A stretch of DNA of 64,000 bases from Ischnura elegans (taxonomy: Eukaryota > Arthropoda > Insecta > Odonata > Coenagrionidae), in NCBI RefSeq assembly GCF_921293095.1, contig NC_060257.1, forward strand, positions 56,084,968 through 56,148,967. Direction: 5' to 3'. Shown one piece after another: positions 12,501 to 24,500 of this stretch (positions are counted from its first letter, which is position 1; each line of letters opens with the position of its first letter). A model generated the notes under the pieces. The model was not told where the DNA came from, did not search any database, and saw nothing but the letters and a program-made list of their open reading frames with translations. A program made the position numbers and the translations under genes.

Positions 12501-15500
12501 GTGTTCATCAGTTAATGATTTGCATGAAGTTTTCATTACATGACCCACAAAATCAGGAAAAGAAATGTTCTTTGCAGAGTCATAGAGATGTCCACGGTTA
12601 AATCTGCCTTTTTCAACCATGGACCTTCAGGACTAGTGTCCCTAGCAGAGGGGAAAAAACGTTGGCTTTTAAGCCAAAAGTCGTGGGTAAACCAAAAAGT
12701 TTAATTGATTGACAACATTACATTTCATATGTTAGACTCAATTGCAGACTAAATATGAATAGATATAGGATTTATTTGATGGAGAGACATAGACTGGAAG
12801 TTTCAAAAGATGGTATATGAGGTTGAGTAATTACACGGTTTAATGCAAAATTGTCATGCAGTGTTGCATTCTGCAGGATGACCACTCTTTCCGATGCCTT
12901 GCATAGCTCTCGGAACGCATATTGTTTGTATGTCGAAGACTTAAAGTATTTGTATATAATTTAATCTTGTATATCATTCTCTGAATCTATTCTGAAAAGA
13001 GATTATACGTATGAGAGATTGAAAAGGCAAGGAATTTTGGGTAGTTATGCATCATTTGCGATGATTCCTGAAAGAAACACTCTTACGAAGTCCGTTCTTC
13101 CGAAGTTCGTTATTCAGTCCAGTGAATTTCGTAATAGTGACAGTTAAGTGAATTTGCTTTAATAAAATGCATGCAGGTGTTCATCAGTTAATGATTTGCA
13201 TGAAGTTTTCATTACATGACCCACTAAATCAGGAAAAGAAATGTTCTTTGCAGAGTCACAGAGATGTCCACGGTTAAATCTGCCTTTTTCAACCATGATC
13301 TTCATTATTAATTTGGTTATCCACCTTGACATACACCCAGAGTACTAAGGAGAGTTGGTGTCACTGTATGCATTTGATTGCAAAATTCTACCTTAAAAAG
13401 CTATCTGTGTATTGTGTTTGTTTCCTGTATGTTTCCAATTACTCGGCATTTTCGATAATCCTGCTATGCAAGAGCTGCATGTGTTGGATTACCAAGATTG
13501 CACAGTATTGTGTTTATTTTGACCAAGCTCCGTCTTTCAATGCTCATAAGGAGCATATTGTTTCAAAGTCATTATGCATGCTAGGCTTTATAAGTAGGCT
13601 GCTCAGTGATACAAAAAATATTTAGTTGCTTAAAGTCTTGTACTAATCACTGGTACGTCCTATCGTTGAATATAACAGTGTTATCTGGAATCCTTATTAC
13701 AAATTACAAATAAATAAAATTGAGAGAGTACAAAACAGATTTTTAAGAATAGTAAATTTCTACGCTGGATTTCATACCCAATACACCCATTTAGAGAAAC
13801 TCTTCAAATATCAGATCCTTTACTGGTCAGAAGGAAACTTAATGATCTATTGTTTCTACATGAACTATGCCATAATTTGGTAAGTTGCACTTGTCTAAAT
13901 GATATTAGTTTTATATTTAAAAACAATATTGTTTATAATAATTTTGTCACCAGAGAAATGAGGTTATTTAACAGTGCATCACATGTGACTGATGCTGACA
14001 TATTTTATGATTCACTTGACTCATTTAAAACGAAATATGTTAACATATATGCTGTCAATACACTACCTATTGACTTGATGTAAATTGTATATGATATGCT
14101 ACCTTTATGGCACAATAATTGTAACTTTTTATGCAAATTTTATGTATTAAATGTATTAATTTTCTCGTAATTTTCCTTACAATTAATATTTGTAAACTGG
14201 GTTTGCTCCCGTTAAAATAAATATTATTATTATTACCTCCGTCTTCTGGTGGGACATCAGCTTCCAGTAGATTTGCTCCATCCCCCTGCTGTCTAGGGGG
14301 TGCCTCGGCAGGGTCTGGAGGGACTGGATCCGGAGGAGCAGCAGGAGCACCGTCCATCCAATCCGGCCCACCTCCATGCAAAATCTGTTCTCTGAGCCAC
14401 ACCAGACCGATGAATGCCACCAGAGTGCAGCTTACCACGAAGAAACCGTGCAGAACGTCCGATCCCACATTTTCCAAGGAGAGCAGATCCAGAGGGAGGG
14501 TTAGGATATTGCTGACAGATCCTGAAGGGAAAAACATGTGAGACCATTATAGTGATGTTAACAGTGGGAGTACTTGATAATTATTTATCCAAAACCTGTC
14601 TCATTAACATTAAAAACGAATGAAGTACATACAATCTTAACCGTGCATCAAAATTACACATTCAAGTCAATGTATTTTTAGGCAAAGCCTGAATCGCACG
14701 ATCATTTTTTTTCGTCGCGAAAGTGATCACTATCGCGATCACTAGGCGAAATGATCGTCACCGGCAATTGTTTTTCGCGTTCGCGATCGCGATGAGGATT
14801 CCCATCGCTATTTTTCATCACTCGTGCAGTCGCTTTTTCCGTCGCTAAAACCGTCCCTAAAATCCCATATCAGCCAATCGAAACGCATGCCCGTATTGAG
14901 CGATCGCAGCGCAGCGTTTGACAATCGTGGGAACAACATAGATGTACAAACAAGCTATATACTTTCGTGATGCGGGCCCTATGACAACAATCTGTGATAT
15001 CGGAAATGATGCAAAAAGCGACGGCGGGAGTGACCGTGTGAATCAGAAAAATGATCACCAGAGCGATCGCTTTTCGCGACGGGAAAAGTGATCGCGATAG
15101 TGATCACTTTCGAGACGAAAAAAAATGATCGTGTGATTCAGGCTTAAATATGTATTTTTAAGATAAAAAATGGGTGAGGGCAAATGTATCACACAGCAAT
15201 CTTGTGATGCCCTAAATATGAGAAAAAGTAACAAAAGATTTTTTAATGTAAAAAAATTAAGGTGAAGGAAAACAAAATGACACCCTCTGGCATTCAAACA
15301 TAAGCACCTTATATCAGTAGTATATACATCCATGTCAACAAATGCATGCATATTTAATGAGCAATATATTTTAATGGAAAGGAGAAAACCAAAGATAATA
15401 TCTACAATCTTTGCAAGGACCAATACTTAACAATACTCCACATACATATCGAATTAATTACAACAATCTTATTCACTATCCCTGTATTAATCATATATCT

Positions 15501-18500
15501 AATTTTACTAAAAGCCTTTGAACCTGAACTGATAATTCCACTTACCCGTAAACAGCAACCTGTACACTCGATATGCTATGAGTGGGACAAAGCCAAGCCA
15601 TGCCAGGGCAACCAGTGAGTAATGCAGCCAATGTTTTGCGGCACACGCCACACTTCCCGCAAGCCCTGATAAGACATCCTTTAGAGGAAGCCGTCCAGGC
15701 ATATCAGCAGCATATATTGGTGTAAAGGAGAAGAGGTGGCCACATAGTTCACAAAATTCCTTACGGCTGTACCTGTAAAACATAAAATGAAGACATGCGG
15801 TCAATATATATTTGTAGAGAAAAGCGAAAATGCAACAATTTCCACAATTTTTTTAAGTTGTTGAAATCAATACCATGGAAAATCCTGGCAGTGGATACCC
15901 AATAAATTTTATTCTAGATTTTCATGTCCTTATCATTAATTTTTACATAATCCTTCATTTAGAAAAAGGCTAAATAGGTTTCCTTCATTAAAGAAAGTGA
16001 AAGACATTGATTGCGATTCGTTACCCACCGTTAGTGTTTTCATAATATACAAATTATTTGGTTTTAGAAATCCCAGTTTAGACAAATGTTAATGGTCAAT
16101 TTTAACCTCATTTGAAAAAGGCCAGATTGGCGCCCATGCGATGCCACTCCACGTGACGTCACAGGAACCTAGTTTCTATCTGAGATTACCAATGCATGCA
16201 TGAGGCACAGAGCTCAGGGAAACATCTCTTAATAATCACCTAGCACCACCAAGAAATACAATAAGTCTTCTACTTATGAACATTCCACTAGCAAACTTTC
16301 AAAGATACGGAATTACAAAAAATCGAAGCATGCTTGAAATTTCTAATTTGGCACCTTTGAGTTTGTCCGACACATAGTGGTGTGGCATAGACAAACTTGC
16401 TTTTTGGGCACACTCTTTGCAAAGTATCAATTAATCTGTTGTGAAGTTGGAATATTTTAGTTACCTAACTCTTTAGAGTCCATCTGTATCCAGTAAGGTT
16501 TTAATACCAGCTAATTTTTGTAAGGCTTGAATAATAACATTGATTTATGATCTGTAGCCAAATTTTTAGTTTTTGGTAGTTATTATGGTAAGTGAGCTAA
16601 CAACACCTCAAGCTGCTACTTTCCAAACATAATGGGCACTATGGGGTATTTCATTTCATTTACACAAGTGAAGGATTACATAAAAATTAACGATAAGAAC
16701 CTGAAAATCCAAAATAGAGCAATAAGGATTATTGGTAATGCACACCATCATGACCATTGTAAGCCACTTTTTTCACAGCTGGACATCATGTCAGCTTGTA
16801 TGTTTTCAGAGCACTCTGCTTTGTCAAAGAAAATCTAGACAGTTACACACGTACAGCACTAGGAACAACAGCAATTTGAATGTTGAATATTGCAGGTTGT
16901 CCTTAAATATTATTCCTTTCATAAAATTAATAACAGGTTGTTCAACAGGTTAGACTCCAATTAGAGAAGAATATATAGCTAACTTTAAAAGGAGATGAAG
17001 TTTTTGGCTTGTGAAATATTCCTTTCACTCTTTACATGATATTTGATTGTGAAATGAGTTTGTAAGTAGACCTTATACTTATATGTATGTTTGTATAGAT
17101 AGCTTTGTATTTGATGACATATGGTATATACCATATATGGTATAAACCATTTATCAAGGTGAATAAGATTATTATCATTATTTCTATGTCTTTGCCTTTC
17201 TACAAGTGAAATTAGAACTCACTTGGTATGATACGTTTAGCAGTAGTCTAAAAATAGGGAATAAAATAGCCAAACCCAGTCTTTCAGGTGACTTTAGCAA
17301 TTATCTATGAAGAAAATACCGTTGGGTATAAACCTGACAAGAAGACGGAGTATGCCACGATGTTGCCAGACTAACACAACACACTCCCAGAATAGATGGC
17401 TTTTTATACCAGCAGAAAAGCTAGTTTCAGAGACACTATTTTAACTTTTGGTATTATTATTTTCCCTACAAAAGTACTTCAGATGGGGACTTGAGATATG
17501 CGCCACTAAATATATACATATATAACAGGTAAGGTTACACATAGAAATATGATCAAGAGCCATTTGACTCATAGCACATTTTTATGCTGTTTCTTTACGT
17601 TCCTCAACCTTTAAACGCTTACTACATAGTATGTAGTTCTTTTACTCTTTGGTATGATGGTCCTACAGAAATAATAAATGATGGTAAACCACAAAATAAG
17701 CAGATTGATTTTTGGTTCTAAGGGCTCTCACATCAAAATGTGATCAGTGTGATCATTTTTGTACCCACTTTAAGTGAAACCACAAGTGACAAAGGGAAAG
17801 CATGAGGAATCCCTTCCGATGTTACATGAATTTCGGGCAGTAATGGTTCAGATCTAATGGTATTTTTTTCTTATTTTGCTTGAAATTGTACTCCAAGTCC
17901 ATAGGCGGATCTATGGGGGGCACGTGCCTCCCCCATACCCTTAAAAAATATGCAAGATTTTTAATATGGTCCCATTATCATTGCGATCATTTTGTATTAA
18001 GGGGTATCCTTGGCCCCCCCCACCCCCCAAACAAAATCCTGGATCCATCCCTGTCCAAGTCCATAGCTTTTCAACCATCTGAAGCCACGTGTGCGAAAAC
18101 TTTGTAATTTCCATAGGATTTTCACTTAAGATGCGATATTTTCAGAGTAAAAATAAGAGAGATTGTCTGGTATTCACGAAAAAACAACGGTATCATAGCT
18201 CCCTAAAGGAGTGAATACTTCTAGAAAATCACTGATTTAAAATTATGGCTTTGAAGTAAAAAATTACAGGATCATTCTTGGGTGCCAAACTTTCATGGGC
18301 ACAGACATCATCACCACTTCACCTCACTAGAGTAGCAATACATATGGCAAGGGAACCTGGTTCACCAAAAATCTCAACTATTCTCAAGTGGCATACCTTA
18401 CCGAAGGAATTTTTGAGTTAAGCACCCACGGTTGATGAGTGAGCCACACATTTTACATAAGAGTCATGCTTCCATTCTTAAAATTAACTCCTATAGCCAT

Positions 18501-21500
18501 CTCAAAATATTAGTGGTATGTATTTTAATTATTTTTCCCAATTTTTGGGAGAATTCCCCTTATGCTAATATGCTCATTCTATGACTAGACACACTGCATT
18601 TTTGTGAGATGACATGAGCACAGCTCAGTTCAAAAATATAAATTTCACTGAATGCAATACAGACTAAAGAGAAACATCAATTTTACACTCATCAATTTTG
18701 TTAGTTCCCTAATTTTGCATAGCACTCATAAGGCCATGGCAACTGGCTCATAAAAACAATGTTCCTCTAGTGAAAAAAAATCCAAAGAGGAAAAATCATT
18801 CACCTTGACCGGGCTTAACCGTGGCAAGTCCCGGTATACTTAAACATGTTCCTCTATTTCAAACTTTCCTCGAATTTACTCTTTTTCAGGGCATGCCCTC
18901 AACAAGTAACATAATAGGGTGGTATCCTAATATTTTTTTATTGCCTAAATCGAAAGATTATACCTACTGTTGTATGCATTTCACGCTCTTAAGATTTCCG
19001 AATGACGATACATATCTATTTTTCGGGATTAAAAGAAAAGTGAAAAATTTCAAGCGCACGAAATCGCGACGGCTAAGTAGGAATGATGGGAAAAGTCCAT
19101 GTGACGTATTTCTGGTTCCCGCTGCCGCAAGTGAGGTGACCTTGGTGTGAGGCTCTGTGCGCTGATACGACGCAGGATGCTAGCAGGTAGCTGAATACCG
19201 TGCTAGCTGGTAGCGCGTGGCTTAAATAAGGATAATTAATACCTTATCAAACAAAGAAAACTTTCTGACCTTAGCCAGTTTTAATAGGTGATTATAAAGA
19301 CATGTTACCCTGAGCACTGTGCCTCATGCATGCATTGGTAACCTCAGATGATGTAAAACTCCTATCCTCTGGTGTAGAAACTAGGTCCCTGTGCTTGTTA
19401 CTAGTTTTTTTGCTTGTGTTACAGCTATGGAAATCAAAAGGGTTGACATGAACTGAATGCCTTCAACTAAATCTGGTACTATATGGCAAATCAACTTTAT
19501 AGGTACGCTAAAGGAGGTGGCAAGACAATTATACACTCCTTTTTATCCAAGGGAAATGTAGATTCCTACACCGACACGATCAGTGAAGTATGCCTCTTGT
19601 TTTACTGGCACAACCACACCAAAATATACACAGGTTCAAAGATGATGCTCCCTTTTCACCTTGAGAGCAGCCTCAGTCTCTAATGCGAAAGATCCACAGA
19701 GAAAAAAATCATTCGCCTTGACCGGGATTCGAACCCGGATAACCCGGATTTCCGGTCGAGTGCTTTAGCCAGTTAAGCTATCGAGGCGTCATTCTTCCCT
19801 GTGGATATTTTCGGACACTACCGGACAAGATGTTGCTGGACTGCTGAGCATATGATGCCACAAGCAGTCCAAATTGTGCGCACAGCGCCACAGCCGGAGA
19901 GCAGGCCCGGACATAGAACACAAAGAGGTGTGTCTTCCCTGTCAATTATTCAGGATAAATATTTCACATGACTGATTAAGAAATTAACATATTAAAAAAA
20001 TAAATTGTACAGAGAGATACATAGGTTTTTCTAAAACTGGGTCAAATAGTTTACTCTCTACTTGCACCACGTAAACGTATTGTTTACTGGACTCTGACGT
20101 CACGATCAGCCAACATGGTGATGGGTCGTTTGGAGCGCAACATTCAAAGACAATTTTCAAATTGGAATTTTACGAATAATACGCAGGTTAGAGAAGAACT
20201 GCTTTCACTGTAATTTTCAGCATGAAGGATATTTTATTATCACATAATCATCCATTTTCAGTGGAATTCCCCATTGTGTCAGGCAAAACATGATGGAACT
20301 CTTTCATGATGAATCAAAAAAGGAAAGACAATGGCAGGTTTCACAATTTAATCAATACTGCGACCGGTTTCGAAACCATGTATTCGAAACCGGTCGCAGT
20401 ATTGATTAAATACGGTGGTTTCCTATTATTTTTTTATTGCCTAAATCGAAAGATTATTACTACTGTAGTACGCATTTCACGCTTTTAGATTTTTAAATGA
20501 CGATATCTATTTTTCGCGATTAAATGAAAAGTGAAAAATTTCAAGCGCGCGAAAACGCGACGCGTAAGTAGGAATGATGGGGAAAAGTCTGTGCGACGCA
20601 TTTCTGGTTCCCACTCCCGCCTTGTGAGGTGACCTTGATCGAGGCTCTGAGCGCTGATAGGACGCAGGATGCTAGCGGGTAGCTGAGTACCTTGCTGGCT
20701 GGTAGGGCTTGGCTTAAAAAAGGTTTATTAATACCTCAAAGAAAACTTTCCGACCTTAGCCAGTTTTAATAGGTGATTATTAAGACATGTTTCCCTGAGC
20801 TCTGTGACTCATGCATCCATTGTTAGCCTCTGACGATGCATAACTCCTATCCTCTCGTGTAGAAACTAGGTCCCTGTGACGTCACGTGGAGTGGAATCGC
20901 ATGGGCGCCAATCTGGCCTTTTTCAAATGAGGATAAAATTTGACCCTTGCCATTCGTCTAAACCGGTATTTCAAAAACCAAATAATTTGTGTATTGTAAG
21001 GATCACCTCTGTCAGCTCGGCTTCCGTTTTCACCTTCCTGCGCCCCATCCCAACTATTACCCACTCCACCTCTAGCATCTGAGCTAGTAAGCATATCAGA
21101 TACCTACACCTCTTCCTTCCTTCTATTTCCTCACCCCCTTCCCCGAATCATCACATTCTTCATTTCCACGGGAGCGCATTGTTTCCTCTCTCCCATGCGA
21201 AGCCTACCATGGGGAACTGCAAAGACAAGCACTGCGGCAGGGGGAGGGGTGCGCCGAGAGAGAGCTGCGAGGAGACAGCGCGTGGCAGTGGCAGTAGTTA
21301 TTGTATCGTCGCTGAGAGTGATCACAATAAAAAACCTGTAAAGAGTGTCTCTGAGTTTCCTTCACAGAATCCCTGCCAAATCGGTGTTGATTCCCCTTTT
21401 GAGTGATCAGGGGTCTTACACTGGTGTCAAGAAGTGGGATTTGGCAAATTTTGTGAGGAAACTCAAAGACGAGATGGCGGGGAGAGTGAGCCTTGGGGGA

Positions 21501-24500
21501 CAGGAGATGGAATTACAACAGGCCATCACGGAATTGAACGAGAAACTCCTTGAGCTGAGCGTGGATAATGAAAGGCTCCGACGGGCAGGGGCAGCCACGG
21601 GAGAGGAAGGGGGAAGGAAGAATTTTGGCCTGCTTTCGGCTGTCGAGGCTTTTTCTGGGAGAGCGGGCGAGTCGGTTGCGGCCTTCCTCGACAAGATTGA
21701 ACGCGCGGCTGATCTGGGGTGTCTCTCCGACGGCGACAGACTCAGCGCAACAGTGCTGAAACTGAATGGAGAGGCTGCGGAGTTTTACCGCAGCAAGGAG
21801 GAATGCCGGGGGGCCGAGACTTTCGAGGAGTTGAAGGCGCAACTCCTCCTGAGGTACCGGACGAAAAGAAGTACTCGTTTCTTCTGGGAGCTGTTGACTA
21901 ACATGAGGAGGGGCCCCCAGGAGGACCTAGAGGCCTTCGCTGACCGAGTACGAAAGGTCAACAGCCAGACGTTTGACGCCACTGGCTCCGTAGAGCATGC
22001 CGCCGCGACGCGGTATGAGGCAGATCAGCGCGCCCTCGACGCCTTCCTAAATGGCCTGTCGGGGGAGGTGGGCAGGCAGTGCCGGTTGGCGTCGCCCCAA
22101 AGTTTTGAGGAGGCTGTCGAGGCCGCCATCAGGATTGAAGAGGTAGAAAGGCGCCCAGCACGGGAGGAACCAGCGAATCGTCACGTCTTCCGGACCCCGA
22201 GAGAAGGGAAGTGCTATAACTGCGGGGAGACCGGACACATGGCGAGGGAGTGCCGCAATCCGAGGCGGTGCTTCAATTGCGGAGGCGTGGACCACATTGC
22301 CCGGGAATGCAGACCAAGGCGCCAGTCGGGGTTAAACGACAGCGGGGCCGGCAACGCCGCCAATTCCGGCCCCTACTAGATGTCTTCCTCCCGAGGGTGG
22401 AGAGGGGCGGAGGACCCACGGACCTGGTGGCGAGGGTGAGCGTCGAGGGAAAGATGGCCAGGTTTCTTTGCGACACTGGCGCCCAGGTATCTCTCGTGTG
22501 CAGTAATGTGTGCGGATTGAAGGGCGTGAAAAGGTCTCCTTATCGTGTGAAGGGAATTACTGGTGATGTGGTGAAGAGTGTAGGGGAGAAGGACGTAGAA
22601 TTTTTAGTTAAGGGATTTCGGTATGTATGCCGTATGCAAGTAGTGGACGAGGTAGGTGGGTACGATGGGATTTTAGGTTTAGATTTTCTAGAAAGATTTG
22701 ATTGTTGTATAGACGTTACACGGGGAACCCCTTCTATAGGGAAGGATACGTGGTATTTGAGGGATGGACACAAGGAAGAAGTTAGCGTGGGGCGGCTGAA
22801 GCGAGCGAGAGAGTGGTGTGGCGCGGAATTCCCTATCCGGTTGGTAGAAACAGAAATTTTGCCGGGAATGTGCGAAAAACTATTTAACTTTAAGGTCCCT
22901 GATTTGAATGTCCCAGCCGGCACAGATGTTTTAGTCGAATCGAAGTTTGGTGATTTAGAGGGGTGTGTTGTTGCGAGGACTATATCGAGAGTGAATAAAA
23001 ACCGGGAAATTGTGGTGAGGGTGGCTAATCTTAATGCAGGAGAAGTAACTTTAAGAAAGGGAACAATATTAGCCTCCGCCACCGAATGGGAGGACATTAA
23101 AGTAGAGGCAAAAGACGATCGGGGGCCGCGAGTGCATGCTGTGAGATGTTGTGAAGAAAAAATTAATTTTTCAGAAAAGTTAAGCCATCTAAATGACCAG
23201 GAACGCGAAAGTTTGGTGCCGATTCTCGAGGAGTACGAGGATTTGTTTTCTCGTAAGGGCCTCCCACCGCCGACGAAATTAGTATCACACCATATTCCAA
23301 CAGCTGATGAGAAACCAATTTATAAAAAAGCGTACCGAACACCGTACCATCAGAGGGAAATAGTGGAGAGGTTGGTGCAAGAACAACTAGAAGCAGGTGT
23401 CATAGTGCCGAGCGTTAGCCCTTGGGCCGCCCCAATTGTTGTTGTGCCAAAAAAGTCGGCGGATGGAAGCGCATCGTATAGGTTTTGTGTGGACTACAGA
23501 GCGTTGAATGCAATTACTATTCCTGATGTATACCCCCTCCCAAACATAGTGGAAACTTTAGATTATCTCGGGAACTGCCGCTATTTTACCACCATGGACC
23601 TGACGAGCGGGTACCATCAGATCCCAATGGACCAGGAGTCCCGACCTAAGACGGCATTTAATACGGAAGGGGGGCATTATGAATATACGAGGATGCCTTT
23701 TGGCTTGCGAAACGCGCCGGCGAGCTTCCAGCGTCTTATGGATAGTGTCCTCCGCGGGCTTAAGCCAGCGCATTGCCTTGTGTATTTAGACGACGTGGTC
23801 GTTTTTAGTTCCACGATCGAAGAGCACGCGAAGCGATTGGGAGGCGTTTTAGAGAGGTTGAGGGTGGCTGGATTGACCTTAAAGTATGATAAATGTCACT
23901 TTGCTCATGACAAAGTTAATTATTTGGGTCATGTTATTACTAAAGATGGGATTTTTCCCGATCCGGCGAAGCTCTCGGCGGTGAGCGAATATCCCTCTCC
24001 AACTTGCACGAAAGAATTGCAGTCCTATTTGGGTTTGGCTAATTACTACAGAAGATTCGTGAGAGGTTATGCTTGCATAGCAAAACCTTTAACGAGATTG
24101 TTGAAGAAGGGAGTTACTTTCAGTTGGACGAATGACTGTGAAGAGGCAATGCAAAAGCTTAAGACCGCGTTGACTAGTAGCCCAATTTTAGTTTATCCTG
24201 ACTTTAGTAAACCTTTTATTGTTTCCACAGATGCCTCGAATTACGCCCTCGGGGCAGTTCTTTCGCAGGAGATAAACGGAGAGGAACACCCCATTGCCTT
24301 TGCCTCTAGACAATTAAATAACGCGGAAACTAATTATTCAGCGACGGAAAAAGAACTTCTTGGAGTCGTATGGGCTGTAGGCCATTTTAAATGTTATTTG
24401 TTTGGTAGGAGATTTAAAATTGTGACGGATCATGCAGCCCTTAAGTGGTTGTTTAGCCTTAAGGACCCTAATAGCCGTTTAGTGAGATGGACATTGAAAT

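Noticed and set aside
19716..19790. tRNA gene on the minus strand (cloverleaf-like, anticodon GGA)
   Set aside because: The anticodon stem has a mismatch, position 33 is not T, a Ser tRNA should have a long variable arm, and the sequence continues into a repeat body found again at 53569.
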